Counted from the stretch's first letter, positions 1 through 8,979 are shown. The stretch: 64,000 nt of DNA from Streptomyces marinisediminis (GCF_026262575.1 NZ_JAPKFL010000003.1:226256-290255), one strand, 5' to 3'. Translations and numbers: made by a program. Notes: a model not told the origin generated them from the sequence alone.

Positions 1-455
1 AGGAGGGTGCGCGTGCTCAGTACCTCCGGGATGGCCTGGATGCGGGTGAGGACCAGCTCCCGCAGGGCGCGGTTGTCCTCGGTGTGGACCAGCAGCAGCA
101 CGTCGAAGTCGCCGCTGACCAGGGCCATGTGCACCGCCCCCGGCAGCCGCCGCAGCTCCTCCTTCACCGTCCGCCAGGTGTTCTGCACGATCTTCAGCGT
201 CACGTACGCCGAGGCGCCCTGGCCGGCGCGCTCGTGGTCCACCCGGGCGCTGAAGCCCCGGATGACGCCGTCGTCCACCAGCCGGGCCACGCGGGCGTAG
301 GCGTTCGCCCGGGAGATGTGCACCTGCTCGGCCACCGCCCGGATGGAGGCGCGCCCGTCCGCGCGCAGGATGCGCAGGATCGTGCGGTCCACCTCGTCCA
401 GCGGGCGCGCGGGCGGTGCCGGACGCCCCGGGGTGGCCATCTGTTCATCCGCCAT
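1..455 (-). CDS. bkdR: Lrp/AsnC-family regulator, BkdR-like (partial, C-terminus off the window)
   Basis: The minus strand encodes about 151 residues before running off the left edge. An N-terminal winged helix-turn-helix (about residues 18-65, with SIRAVAEQVHISRANAYARV) is followed by the start of an RAM/AsnC ligand-binding domain (LVSGDFDVLLLVHTEDN). ATG at 455 is preferred because GGGAGG lies 13 nt upstream; a second ATG at 440 has no ribosome site. The gene is divergent from the E1-alpha gene at 642, the arrangement expected for an amino-acid-responsive regulator of branched-chain keto acid dehydrogenase. The family is seen directly; the name BkdR and the control of both bkd operons are inferred from position. 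Confidence 0.85.
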   Translation of the reverse strand, partial: MADEQMATPGRPAPPARPLDEVDRTILRILRADGRASIRAVAEQVHISRANAYARVARLVDDGVIRGFSARVDHERAGQGASAYVTLKIVQNTWRTVKEELRRLPGAVHMALVSGDFDVLLLVHTEDNRALRELVLTRIQAIPEVLSTRTL

Positions 456-567
456 GCCGTGCGGCCACCTCCCGTTGGACGTTCAGCTCTCGCACCGCCG
501 CCTCCGCGACCGATCGTCCACAGGTTATCCGGCCGCGCGTCCCACCTGTAGCCAGAACGCGGTGCAG

Positions 568-581
568 ACCGAACAATCGGT
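568..581. promoter_or_regulatory. Candidate operator palindrome between bkdR and bkdA
   Basis: ACCGA-ACAA-TCGGT is a perfect 5-bp inverted repeat in the 186-bp divergent gap, 60 bp before the E1-alpha start and in a locally AT-richer stretch. Lrp-family regulators commonly bind the region between themselves and a divergent target. That this is the site is inference. Confidence 0.35.
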
Positions 582-641
582 TGGGAGGCCACCCCTCGCC
601 GTAAGCCTGCCCGCCGCCACCCACCCGGAGGTGTGCCCGAC

Positions 642-1817
642 ATGACGGTCCTCGCGCAGTCCGGCGCCTACCGCCCCGCTCCGCCCCCCGCCTGGCGCCC
701 GCGCACCGACGCCGCGCCGCTGCTGCCGGACGAGGAGCCGTACCGCCTGCTGGGCACCGGCGCCGAGCTGGACCCGGAGCTGCTCACCACGCTGTACTCC
801 CAGCTCGTGCTGGGCCGCCGCTACAACCAGCAGGCCACCGCCCTCACCAAGCAGGGCCGCCTCGCGGTGTACCCCTCCTCCACCGGCCAGGAGGCGTGCG
901 AGGTCGCCGCCGCGCTGGCGCTCACGGAGCGGGACTGGCTCTTCCCCAGCTACCGCGACACGCTCGCCGCCGTCGCCCGGGGGATGGACCCGGTGGAGGC
1001 CCTCACCCTCCTGCGCGGGGACTGGCACTGCGGGTACGACCCGCGCGCCACCCGTGTCGCGCCGCTGTCCACGCCGCTGGCCACCCAGCTCCCGCACGCC
1101 GTCGGCCTCGCCCACGCCGCCCGGCTGCGCGGGGACGACGTGGTGGCCCTCGCCCTGGTCGGCGACGGCGGCACCAGCGAGGGGGACTTCCACGAGGCGC
1201 TCAACTTCGCCGCCGTCTGGCGGGCGCCCGCCGTCTTCCTCGTCCAGAACAACGGCTTCGCCATCTCCGTGCCGCTCGCCAAGCAGACGGCCGCGCCGAC
1301 GCTCGCCCACAAGGCCGTCGGCTACGGGATGCCGGGCCGCCTGGTCGACGGCAACGACGCGCCGGCGGTGCACGCCGTGCTCACCGAGGCGGTGGAGCGC
1401 GCCCGGAGCGGCGGCGGTCCCACGCTCGTCGAGGCCGTGACCTACCGGGTGGACGCTCACACCAACGCCGACGACGCCACCCGCTACCGGCAGGACGCCG
1501 AGGTGGCCGCCTGGCGCGAGCACGACCCGATCACCCTGCTGGAGACCGAGCTGGCCACCCGCGGCCTGCTGGAGCGCGACGGCACGGACCTGCGCGCCAC
1601 CGCCCGGGACGCCGCCGAGCGCATGGCGGCCGACCTGCGCGAGCGCATGCACCGCGAGCCCGCCCTCGACCCGATGGCGCTCTTCGACCACGTCTACGCC
1701 GAGCGCACCGGTCAACTGCGCGAGCAGGCGGAGCAGCTGCGCGCCGAGCTGGCCGCGCAGGAGGACGCCGACGACGCCCGCCCCGACGCCGACGACGCCG
1801 AAGGAGACGCCCGATGA
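642..1817 (+). CDS. bkdA: Branched-chain alpha-keto acid dehydrogenase E1 alpha
   Basis: E1-alpha of the BCDH complex decarboxylates the 2-keto acids of Val, Leu and Ile using thiamine diphosphate. The ThDP/Mg motif begins GDGGTSEGD at about residue 174 and closes near NNGFAIS about 30 residues later. ATG at 642 is chosen because GGAGG (627-631) is 10 nt upstream; the in-frame GTG at 633 would sit on that site. The protein is 391 aa with an acidic Asp/Ala-rich tail (about residues 375-390). It overlaps E1-beta by ATGA, so translation is coupled. Streptomyces carries two such sets; the bkdA name follows the shorter E1-alpha and adjacency to the Lrp gene and is an inference. Confidence 0.93.
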   Translation: MTVLAQSGAYRPAPPPAWRPRTDAAPLLPDEEPYRLLGTGAELDPELLTTLYSQLVLGRRYNQQATALTKQGRLAVYPSSTGQEACEVAAALALTERDWLFPSYRDTLAAVARGMDPVEALTLLRGDWHCGYDPRATRVAPLSTPLATQLPHAVGLAHAARLRGDDVVALALVGDGGTSEGDFHEALNFAAVWRAPAVFLVQNNGFAISVPLAKQTAAPTLAHKAVGYGMPGRLVDGNDAPAVHAVLTEAVERARSGGGPTLVEAVTYRVDAHTNADDATRYRQDAEVAAWREHDPITLLETELATRGLLERDGTDLRATARDAAERMAADLRERMHREPALDPMALFDHVYAERTGQLREQAEQLRAELAAQEDADDARPDADDAEGDAR

Positions 1818-2881
1818 GCACGGCGGCCACCAGCCACGCAGCGGCCCCGGCCCCGCCCGCGCGGGACCCGGCGCGCAAGCCCACCCCGCTGGCCCAGGCG
1901 CTCAACCGCGCCCTGCGCGACGCCATGGCCGAGGACCCGTCCGTCCACGTGCTCGGGGAGGACGTGGGCGCCCTCGGCGGCGTCTTCCGCGTCACCGACG
2001 GGCTGACCGCGGAGTTCGGCGAGGACCGCTGCACCGACACCCCGCTGGCCGAGGCGGGCATACTCGGCGCCGCCGTCGGCATGGCCATGTACGGCCTGCG
2101 CCCGGTGGTCGAGATGCAGTTCGACGCGTTCGCCTACCCGGCCTTCGAGCAGCTCGTCTCCCACGTCGCCCGGATGCGCAACCGCACCCGGGGCGCGCTG
2201 CCCATGCCCCTGACGATCCGGGTGCCCTACGGCGGCGGGATCGGCGGCGTCGAGCACCACAGCGACTCCTCCGAGGCGTACTACATCGCCACCCCCGGCC
2301 TGCACGTCCTCACCCCGGCGACGGTGGCCGACGCCTACGGGCTGCTGCGGCAGGCCATCGCCTCCGACGACCCGGTGGTCTTCCTGGAGCCCAAGCGGCT
2401 CTACTGGGCCAAGGACGCCTGGGACCCGGGCGCGCCCGCCGCCGTCGAGCCGATCGGCCGCGCCGCCGTCCGCCGCGCCGGCACCTCGGCGACGCTGATC
2501 ACCTACGGCCCGTCCGTGCCGGTGTGCCTGGAGGCCGCGGAGGCCGCCCGCGCCGAGGGCTGGGACCTGGAGGTGGTGGACCTGCGCTCGCTCGTGCCCT
2601 TCGACGACGAGACGGTCACCGCCTCGGTGCGCCGCACCGGGCGGGCGGTCGTCGTCCACGAGTCGGGCGGCTTCGGCGGCCCCGGCGGGGAGATCGCCGC
2701 CCGGGTCACCGAGCGCTGCTTCCACCACCTGGAGGCGCCGGTGCTGCGGGTGGCCGGATTCGACGTGCCCTACCCGCCGCCCATGCTGGAGCGGCACCAC
2801 CTGCCCGGCGTGGACCGCGTGCTGGACGCGGTGGACCGGCTCCAGTGGGAGTCGCGGTGGACGGAAGGGGGCGGGCGCTGA
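1814..2881 (+). CDS. bkdB: Branched-chain alpha-keto acid dehydrogenase E1 beta
   Basis: The 355-aa transketolase-like beta subunit pairs with the preceding alpha subunit to form the E1 heterotetramer. Family landmarks are VLGEDVGALGGVFRVTDGL, the PYGGGIGGVEHHSDS segment and a C-terminal transketolase domain (YGPSVPVCLEAA...VVDLRSLVPFD). The ATG overlaps the upstream stop by 4 nt, and its own stop overlaps the E2 start by 1 nt (TGATG), marking one polycistronic unit. An N-terminal extension of about 30 Ala/Pro-rich residues precedes the conserved core, longer than in the second E1-beta of this window. Confidence 0.93.
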   Translation: MSTAATSHAAAPAPPARDPARKPTPLAQALNRALRDAMAEDPSVHVLGEDVGALGGVFRVTDGLTAEFGEDRCTDTPLAEAGILGAAVGMAMYGLRPVVEMQFDAFAYPAFEQLVSHVARMRNRTRGALPMPLTIRVPYGGGIGGVEHHSDSSEAYYIATPGLHVLTPATVADAYGLLRQAIASDDPVVFLEPKRLYWAKDAWDPGAPAAVEPIGRAAVRRAGTSATLITYGPSVPVCLEAAEAARAEGWDLEVVDLRSLVPFDDETVTASVRRTGRAVVVHESGGFGGPGGEIAARVTERCFHHLEAPVLRVAGFDVPYPPPMLERHHLPGVDRVLDAVDRLQWESRWTEGGGR

Positions 2882-4248
2882 TGCCCGAGGTGCGCGAGTT
2901 CACGCTGCCGGACCTGGGTGAAGGGCTCACCGAGGCCGAGATCACCCGCTGGCTGGTGGAGGTCGGCGACGTGGTCACCGTCGACCAGCCGGTGGTCGAG
3001 GTGGAGACGGCGAAGGCGATGGTGGAGGTGCCCTGCCCGTACGGCGGCGTCATCACCGGGCGGTTCGGCGAGGTCGGCGCGGAGATCCCGGTCGGCGCGC
3101 CCCTGGTGACGGTCGCCTCCGCCCCGGACGGCGAGGGCCACGGCTCGGGGTCGGCGTCCGGCTCCGGCTCCGCGTCGGCGTCCGGCTCGGCTTCGGGCTC
3201 CGGCGCGGGTTCCGGTTCCGGTTCCGGGAACGTGCTGGTCGGGTACGGCACGAGCGAGACGCCGCGCCGGCGCCGCCGCGCCGCGCGCCCCGGCACCGCT
3301 CCGGCGACGCCCCCGCCCCCGGCCCCGGCCCCGGCTCCCGTCGCGGGCACCGCCCCGGCCGCGTCGGTGAACGGCTCGCGGACGCCGGCCGTCATCTCGC
3401 CGCTCGTCCGCCGCCTCGCCCGCGAGCACGGCCTGGACCTGCACACGGTCACCGGCAGCGGCCCGCAGGGACTCATCCTGCGCGCCGACGTCGAGCGGGC
3501 CGCCCGCCCGGCCCCGGCCGGAGCGCCCGAGGCCCCGGCCGCCCCCGCGCCGCGCGCCGAGGGCGAGCGCGTGCCGCTGAAGGGGGTGCGCGGGGCCGTC
3601 GCCGACAAGCTGTCCCGCAGCCGCCGCGAGGTCCCGGACGCGACCTGCTGGGTGGACGCCGACGCCACCGAACTGCTGGCCGCCCGGCGCGCGATGAACG
3701 CCGCGGGCGGGGCGAAGATCTCCCTGCTGGCCCTGCTGGGACGCGTCTGCACCGCGGCCCTGGCGCGCTACCCGGAGTTGAACGCCACGGTGGACACCGC
3801 GGCCCGCGAGGTGGTGCGGCTGCCCGAAGTGCACCTGGGGTTCGCGGCCCAGACCGACCGGGGCCTGGTCGTGCCCGTCGTCCGGGACGCCCACCGGCGC
3901 GACGCCGAGTCGCTCCACGCGGAGCTGCACCGGCTCACCGAGGCGGCCCGGGAGGGAGGGCTCTCCCCGGCCGAGCTCACCGGCGGCACGTTCACGCTGA
4001 ACAACTACGGCGTCTTCGGGGTCGACGGCTCCACGCCGATCATCAACCACCCCGAGGCGGCGATGCTCGGCGTCGGCCGCATCGTGCCCAAGCCGTGGGT
4101 GCACCAGGGCGAGCTGGCGGTGCGCCAGGTGGTGCAGCTCTCGCTGACCTTCGACCACCGGGTCTGCGACGGCGGCACCGCGGGCGGCTTCCTGCGGTAC
4201 GTGGCCGACTGCGTCGAGTCCCCGGCGGTGCTGCTGCGCACCCTGTGA
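2881..4248 (+). CDS. bkdC: Dihydrolipoamide acyltransferase E2 of BCDH
   Basis: E2 transfers the branched acyl group from lipoyl-lysine to CoA. Domains in order: one lipoyl domain (residues 1-80, lipoyl Lys45 in ETAKA), a linker, a peripheral subunit-binding domain (about 171-205, ISPLVRRLAREHGLDL), and the catalytic domain (about 225-455) ending in the active-site motif DHRVCDGG (residues 425-432). Residues about 88-116 are almost purely Gly, Ser and Ala, in place of the Ala/Pro-rich hinge of the second E2 in this window; a conventional Pro/Ala stretch follows. No E3 gene is adjacent, so a shared lipoamide dehydrogenase elsewhere is expected. Confidence 0.93.
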   Translation: MPEVREFTLPDLGEGLTEAEITRWLVEVGDVVTVDQPVVEVETAKAMVEVPCPYGGVITGRFGEVGAEIPVGAPLVTVASAPDGEGHGSGSASGSGSASASGSASGSGAGSGSGSGNVLVGYGTSETPRRRRRAARPGTAPATPPPPAPAPAPVAGTAPAASVNGSRTPAVISPLVRRLAREHGLDLHTVTGSGPQGLILRADVERAARPAPAGAPEAPAAPAPRAEGERVPLKGVRGAVADKLSRSRREVPDATCWVDADATELLAARRAMNAAGGAKISLLALLGRVCTAALARYPELNATVDTAAREVVRLPEVHLGFAAQTDRGLVVPVVRDAHRRDAESLHAELHRLTEAAREGGLSPAELTGGTFTLNNYGVFGVDGSTPIINHPEAAMLGVGRIVPKPWVHQGELAVRQVVQLSLTFDHRVCDGGTAGGFLRYVADCVESPAVLLRTL

Positions 4249-4255
4249 GCCGCCG

Positions 4256-4291
4256 ACCGGCTCCCGCCCCCGACCCGGGGCGGGAGCCGGT
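4256..4291 (+). terminator. Terminator of the first bkd operon
   Basis: A perfect 15-bp stem (4256-4270 with 4277-4291, loop of 6) starts 8 nt after the E2 stop. There is no U-tract, as usual in Streptomyces. Confidence 0.75.
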
Positions 4292-4321
4292 CCCCCTCCA
4301 CCCCGGGCCTACCCTCGACGG

Positions 4322-5218
4322 GTGGACACCTACGGCGCGGACCCCGGCGACGCTCCCCCCTACGACGCGGTGATCCTGGCCGGCGGGCGCGGCGCGCGGC
4401 TGGGCGGCGTCGACAAGCCGCAGCTCACCGTGGGCGGTCGCAGCCTGCTGGAGCGCACGCTCGCCGCCTGCGCGGACGCGGCGCGCACCGTCGTCGTCGG
4501 CCCTGGGTACCCCACCGGCCGCCCCGTGCGCTGGACCCGCGAGCCGAGCCCGGGCACCGGCCCGCTGCCCGCCCTGCACGCCGGGCTGGCGCACGTCACC
4601 GCCGACACCGTGCTCGTCCTCGCCGCCGACCTGCCCTTCCTCACCCCGGACGCCGTGCGCCGGCTGCGCGCCGAGCTGGCGGCCGCCCCGGCCGGCACCG
4701 ACGCCGCGCTCGCCGTCCGCGCGGGCCGCGACCAACCGCTGCTCGCCGTCCACCGGACCGCGTCGCTGCGCCGCGCGCTCACGCTGCTGACGACCGGTCA
4801 CGGCCGCCTGGAGAACCTGCCGCTGCGGCTGCTCACGGCCGAACTGGCCGTGCACCGCACCACGGCGGTGGACGCCGCCGACTGCGACACCTGGCAGGAC
4901 ATCGCCGCCGCCCGCGCTGCGATCAGGGAGCATGGACGTGTGCTCGAAGAATGGACTGCCGCGGTGAACGCGGAACTCAACCTCGACCTGGACGTCGACG
5001 TGCAGGCGGTACTCGACCTCGCCCGGGACGCGGCGCACGGCGTCGCCCGCCCCGCCGCACCCCTGACCACCTTCCTCGTCGGCTACGCCGCGGCCCGCGC
5101 CGGCGGCACGCCCGAGGACATCGCCGTCGCCGCCCGCAAGGCGGCCGCCCTGGCCGACCGCTGGGCCGCGGAGTCCCAGGACGGCCCGGCCCCCGGCAAA
5201 CCCCCCACCAGCCACTGA
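4322..5218 (+). CDS. MobA-like NTP transferase fused to DUF6457 domain
   Basis: The first ~200 of 298 residues form a MobA/nucleotidyltransferase fold: [18 protein letters not shown] is the glycine-rich nucleotide loop, and LAADLPFL carries the metal-binding Asp. MobA attaches GMP to molybdopterin. The last ~85 residues (LEEWTAAVNAELNLDLDVD onward) form a helical DUF6457 module of unknown role. A GTG start at 4322 is used; no strong ribosome site is visible. It lies 23 nt before moeA, supporting molybdenum cofactor assembly, but another nucleotide-sugar or cofactor substrate cannot be excluded. Confidence 0.85.
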   Translation: MDTYGADPGDAPPYDAVILAGGRGARLGGVDKPQLTVGGRSLLERTLAACADAARTVVVGPGYPTGRPVRWTREPSPGTGPLPALHAGLAHVTADTVLVLAADLPFLTPDAVRRLRAELAAAPAGTDAALAVRAGRDQPLLAVHRTASLRRALTLLTTGHGRLENLPLRLLTAELAVHRTTAVDAADCDTWQDIAAARAAIREHGRVLEEWTAAVNAELNLDLDVDVQAVLDLARDAAHGVARPAAPLTTFLVGYAAARAGGTPEDIAVAARKAAALADRWAAESQDGPAPGKPPTSH

Positions 5219-5241
5219 CGGCGGCGAGGAACGTGACCGAC

Positions 5242-6573
5242 ATGAGCGACGACTTCGACGACGCCCTCGCCCTGGCCAACGGCTCCCGGCCGAGCCTGGG
5301 CGACGCCCACGGCCGCCCGGCCGTGCCCCGGGACCGCACCGCCGGGGCGCCGGGCCACCCGGACCCCGGCGGGGCCGGCGGCGGCCGCGCCGCCACCCCG
5401 TGGGACGAGGCCCGCGCCCTGGCCCGCGCCGCCCCCTCCGGCGGCGCGGTGCGGGACCTTCCGCTGGCCGAAGCGCTGGGCCACGTCCTCGCCGAGCCGC
5501 TGCCCGCCCTCACCGACCTCCCGGCCTTCGACACCTCCGCCATGGACGGCTGGGCCGTGGCCGGACCCGGCCCGTGGGCGCTGGACCCCGACGACCCCGG
5601 CGTCCTCGCCGGGCAGACCCCCGCCCGGCTGCCCGACGGGCACGCCGTCGCCATCGCCACCGGCGCCCGCGTGCCGCAGGGAGCCACCGCCGTCCTGCGC
5701 ACCGAGCACGCCTTCGCGGGCGGCGGCCGCATCACCGCCCCGGCCACCCCGCCGCAGGGCGCCGACATCCGGCCGCGCGGCCAGGAGTGCCGGGCCGGGG
5801 ACCTGCTGCTGCCCGCCGGCACCCCCGTCACCCCGGCGGTCCTCGGGATCGCCGCTGCGGCCGGGTACGACCGGCTCGTCGTCACCGGCCGCCCCCGCGC
5901 CCTCGTCCTCGTCCTCGGCGACGAGCTGCTCGACGCGGGCGTGCCCGCCGACGGCCGCGTCCGGGACGCGCTCGGGCCCATGGTCGGCCCCTGGCTCACC
6001 GCGCTGGGCGCCGAGGTCACCGCCGTGCGGCACGTGGGCGACGGTGCGCAGGCCCTGCGCACGGCGCTCACCGGCGCCGACGACGGGGACGGGCGGCCCG
6101 ACCTCGTCGTCACCACCGGCTCCACCGCCGCCGGGCCCGTGGACCACCTGCGCCCCACCCTGGAGCACGTCGGCGCCACCCTGCTCGTCGACGGCGTCGC
6201 CGTCCGCCCCGGGCACCCCATGCTGCTGGCCGCGCTGCCCGGCGGCGGACACCTCGTCGGCCTCCCCGGCAACCCGCTGGCCGCCGTCTCCGCGCTGCTG
6301 ACCCTCGCCGCGCCGCTGGTGCGCACCCTCGCCGACCGCGCGCCGGACGAGGGCGACCCCGCGCCGGCCCGGCTGTCCGAGCGGGTCCAGGGCCACCCCC
6401 GCGACGCCCGGCTCGTGCCCGTCGCCCTCACCGGCGGCACCGCCCGTCCGCTGCGCTACCACGGTCCGGCTATGCTCCGGGGGGTCGCCTCCGCCGACGC
6501 GCTGGCGGTCATCCCGCCCGGCGGTGCCGGTGCGGGCGCCCCCGTCCACCTCCTAGGCCTCCCCCGGAACTGA
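5242..6573 (+). CDS. moeA: Molybdopterin molybdotransferase MoeA
   Basis: MoeA inserts molybdate into adenylylated molybdopterin. The 443-aa protein shows the MoeA hallmarks: PAFDTSAMDGWAV, IATGARVPQGATAVL, a MoCF-fold core with VTTGSTAAGPVDHL, and LPGNPLAAV. The family usually has TGGxS where this protein has TTGSTAAGP, a slight divergence. ATG at 5242 has AGGA 11 nt upstream; an in-frame GTG at 5233 is too close to it. About 55 N-terminal residues are Gly/Pro/Ala-rich and look disordered. It follows the MobA-like gene and is 14 nt before the ion-channel gene, so the three are probably co-transcribed. Confidence 0.9.
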   Translation: MSDDFDDALALANGSRPSLGDAHGRPAVPRDRTAGAPGHPDPGGAGGGRAATPWDEARALARAAPSGGAVRDLPLAEALGHVLAEPLPALTDLPAFDTSAMDGWAVAGPGPWALDPDDPGVLAGQTPARLPDGHAVAIATGARVPQGATAVLRTEHAFAGGGRITAPATPPQGADIRPRGQECRAGDLLLPAGTPVTPAVLGIAAAAGYDRLVVTGRPRALVLVLGDELLDAGVPADGRVRDALGPMVGPWLTALGAEVTAVRHVGDGAQALRTALTGADDGDGRPDLVVTTGSTAAGPVDHLRPTLEHVGATLLVDGVAVRPGHPMLLAALPGGGHLVGLPGNPLAAVSALLTLAAPLVRTLADRAPDEGDPAPARLSERVQGHPRDARLVPVALTGGTARPLRYHGPAMLRGVASADALAVIPPGGAGAGAPVHLLGLPRN

Positions 6574-6587
6574 CCGGTGACCTCCCC

Positions 6588-7772
6588 ATGAAGCTCAGCG
6601 TCCCGATCGCGGCGCGCCGGCGCAAGAACATCACCTACGCCGACGAGTACACGTTCCGCGTACAGCTCCCCCGGCAGCTCACCGGGCCGCTGATCCAGGT
6701 CGCCAAGCGGCTGGTCATGGCGCACGTCGTGCTGTTCGTCGCCGTCGCCGTCGTCTACCTGGACCGGGACGGCTACACGGACGCCGCCGGTGGCCGCATC
6801 GGGTTGCTGGACTCGCTCTACTACGTCACCGTCTCGCTCTCCACCACCGGCTACGGCGACATCTACCCCGCCTCCGAGACGGCGCGGCTGCTCACGACGT
6901 TCCTCATCACGCCGCTGCGCATCCTCTTCCTGATCATCCTGGTCGGCACCTCCCTGGAGGTGCTGACCGAGCGCACCCGCCAGCAGTGGCGGCTGTCCCA
7001 CTGGAGGTCCGTCGTGCGCGACCACACCGTCATCGTCGGCTTCGGCACCAAGGGCCGCTCGGCCGCCGAGACCCTGCTGACGGCGGGGGCCACCAAGGAG
7101 CAGATCGTGGTGGTCGACCCCAGCGCGAAGGTCATCGACGCCGCCAACGCCGACGGGTTCGCGGGTGTCGTGGGCGACGCCACGCGCAGCAGCGTGCTGG
7201 AGCGCGCCCGGCTCGACCGGGCCCGGCAGATCGTCATCGCCACCCAGCGCGACGACACCGCGGTGCTGGTGACGCTGACGGCCCGCCAGATCAACAAGCA
7301 GCTCAACATCGTCGCCTCGGTGCGGGAGGAGGAGAACGTGCCGCTGCTCAAGCAGTCCGGCGCCGACTCCGTGATCACCAGTTCGGGGGCGGCCGGGCGG
7401 CTGCTGGGCCTGTCGCTGATCAGCCCCAGCGCCGGTCACGTCATGGAAGACCTCATCCAGCAGGGCGAGGGCCTGACCCTGGCCGAGCGCCCGGTGACCA
7501 AGGCCGAGGCGGGCCGCTCGCCGCGCGAGTGCCCGGACCTGGTGCTGTCCGTCATAAGGGGCCACCGGCTGCTCAACTTCGACCACCCCGACGCGCGGGT
7601 GCTCCAGCCGCAGGACCGCCTCGTCGTCATCCGCCGCGCGCACGACGAGCAGCCCGCGCCCAGGCTCCGCCGGCGGAGCGACGACGACGACACGGGTGAG
7701 CTGCGCACGCCGCCCAAGATGCAGCCCGCCCGGCGCGACTGGCAGGCCCCGCGGGACGACCTCGGGCAGTAG
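6588..7772 (+). CDS. Potassium channel with TrkA-N (RCK) domain
   Basis: The membrane part has a hydrophobic helix (LVMAHVVLFVAVAVVYL), a pore loop with selectivity filter TTGYGD and a closing helix (LRILFLIILVGTSLEVL). The cytosolic part is an RCK/TrkA-N Rossmann domain (VIVGFGTKGRSAAETLL; VVGDATRSSVLERA) plus a TrkA-C-like region (LVLSVIRGHRLLNFD). It is a two-helix K+ channel gated by a nucleotide or ion, 394 aa. The C-terminal ~45 residues are charged and probably disordered. Start is ATG at 6588. Confidence 0.88.
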   Translation: MKLSVPIAARRRKNITYADEYTFRVQLPRQLTGPLIQVAKRLVMAHVVLFVAVAVVYLDRDGYTDAAGGRIGLLDSLYYVTVSLSTTGYGDIYPASETARLLTTFLITPLRILFLIILVGTSLEVLTERTRQQWRLSHWRSVVRDHTVIVGFGTKGRSAAETLLTAGATKEQIVVVDPSAKVIDAANADGFAGVVGDATRSSVLERARLDRARQIVIATQRDDTAVLVTLTARQINKQLNIVASVREEENVPLLKQSGADSVITSSGAAGRLLGLSLISPSAGHVMEDLIQQGEGLTLAERPVTKAEAGRSPRECPDLVLSVIRGHRLLNFDHPDARVLQPQDRLVVIRRAHDEQPAPRLRRRSDDDDTGELRTPPKMQPARRDWQAPRDDLGQ

Positions 7773-7778
7773 CCGGCG

Positions 7779-7810
7779 CCCGCCCGGGACCCCCGGAGCC
7801 GCCGGGCGGG
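7779..7810 (+). terminator. Possible terminator after the channel gene
   Basis: CCCGCCCGG (7779-7787) pairs perfectly with CCGGGCGGG (7802-7810) across a 14-nt loop, 6 nt after the stop. Confidence 0.5.
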
Positions 7811-7908
7811 GGATTGCGGGACTCCAGTCGGGGCACGCGTACGGGAGCGTCGGCGTGCGGACACGTCGGCGTCACGGAGCCGTCCCGGGGAAGGAGTAGC
7901 GTCAGGGC

Positions 7909-8916
7909 ATGCACGCGATCACGATTCCCGAGTTCGGCGGGCCGGAAGCGCTGACCTGGGCGGAAGTACCCGACCCCGAGCCCCGCGAGGGCGAGGTGCT
8001 CATCGACGTCGCGGCCAGTGCCGTCAACCGGGCGGACCTGCTGCAGCGCCAGGGACACTACCCGCCGCCGGAGGGCGCCCCGCCCTACCCGGGCCTGGAG
8101 TGCTCGGGGCGCGTCGCGGCCGTGGGCCCGGGCGTGGGGAACGCCTCCGCCTCGTCCGCCGCCGCGGGCGGATGGGCCGTCGGGGACGAGGTGTGCGCGC
8201 TGCTCAGCGGCGGCGGCTACGCCGAGCGCGTCGCCGTCCCGGCCGGGCAGGTCCTGCCGCTGCCCGAGGGCGTGGACCTCGTGACGGCCGCCAGTCTGCC
8301 CGAGGTCACGGCCACGGTGTGGTCCAACGTGTTCATGCTCGGCAACCTGCGCCCCGGCGAGACACTGCTCGTGCACGGCGGCGCCAGCGGCATCGGCACG
8401 ATGGCCGTCCAGCTCGCGAAGGCGGTCGGCGCGAAGGTCGCCGTCACCGCGGGCAGCGCCCAGAAACTGGCGCGCTGCCGGGAGTTGGGCGCTGATATTC
8501 TCATCAACTACCGGGAGCAGGACTTCGTCGCGGAGCTGCGGTCCGCCACGGACGGCGCCGGGGCCGACGTGATCCTGGACATCGTGGGCGCCAAGTACCT
8601 GGAGCGGAACGTCAAGGCGCTGGCGGTGAACGGACGCATCGTGGTCATCGGACTCCAGGGCGGGGTGAAGGGCGAGGTGAACCTGGGCGCGCTGCTCACC
8701 AAGCGCGGCACGCTCGCGGCCACCTCCCTGCGCGGCCGCCCGGTGGCGGAGAAGTCGGCGATCGTCGCGGCCGTGCGGGAGCACGTGTGGCCGCTCATCG
8801 GCAGCGGGCGCGTGCGGCCCGTCGTCGACCGGACGCTGCCCCTGCGCGACGCGGCCGAGGCCCACCGGGCCCTGGAGCGCGGCGAGCACGTGGGCAAGAT
8901 CGTGTTGACCCGGTGA
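7909..8916 (+). CDS. NAD(P)H:quinone oxidoreductase, zinc-free MDR family
   Basis: The 335-aa protein is an MDR-superfamily quinone reductase that moves electrons from NADPH to quinones. It has the GroES-like N-terminal fold (SAVNRADLLQRQGHYPPP, PGLECSGRV) and a Rossmann domain (VHGGASGIGTMAVQLAK at about residues 155-171). The catalytic and structural zinc cysteines of alcohol dehydrogenases are absent, which fits the quinone reductase branch. AAGGAG is 12 nt before the ATG. It appears monocistronic. Confidence 0.88.
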   Translation: MHAITIPEFGGPEALTWAEVPDPEPREGEVLIDVAASAVNRADLLQRQGHYPPPEGAPPYPGLECSGRVAAVGPGVGNASASSAAAGGWAVGDEVCALLSGGGYAERVAVPAGQVLPLPEGVDLVTAASLPEVTATVWSNVFMLGNLRPGETLLVHGGASGIGTMAVQLAKAVGAKVAVTAGSAQKLARCRELGADILINYREQDFVAELRSATDGAGADVILDIVGAKYLERNVKALAVNGRIVVIGLQGGVKGEVNLGALLTKRGTLAATSLRGRPVAEKSAIVAAVREHVWPLIGSGRVRPVVDRTLPLRDAAEAHRALERGEHVGKIVLTR

Positions 8917-8979
8917 CCGGCGACCGCGTCGTCACGCCGGGTGCGTGCCACCGCCCGAGATGCCGGACGGGGCACCCCG

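Noticed and set aside
4322..5218. CofC/FbiD-type guanylyltransferase
   Set aside because: The loop pattern [14 protein letters not shown] and the neighbouring moeA favour a MobA-like protein.
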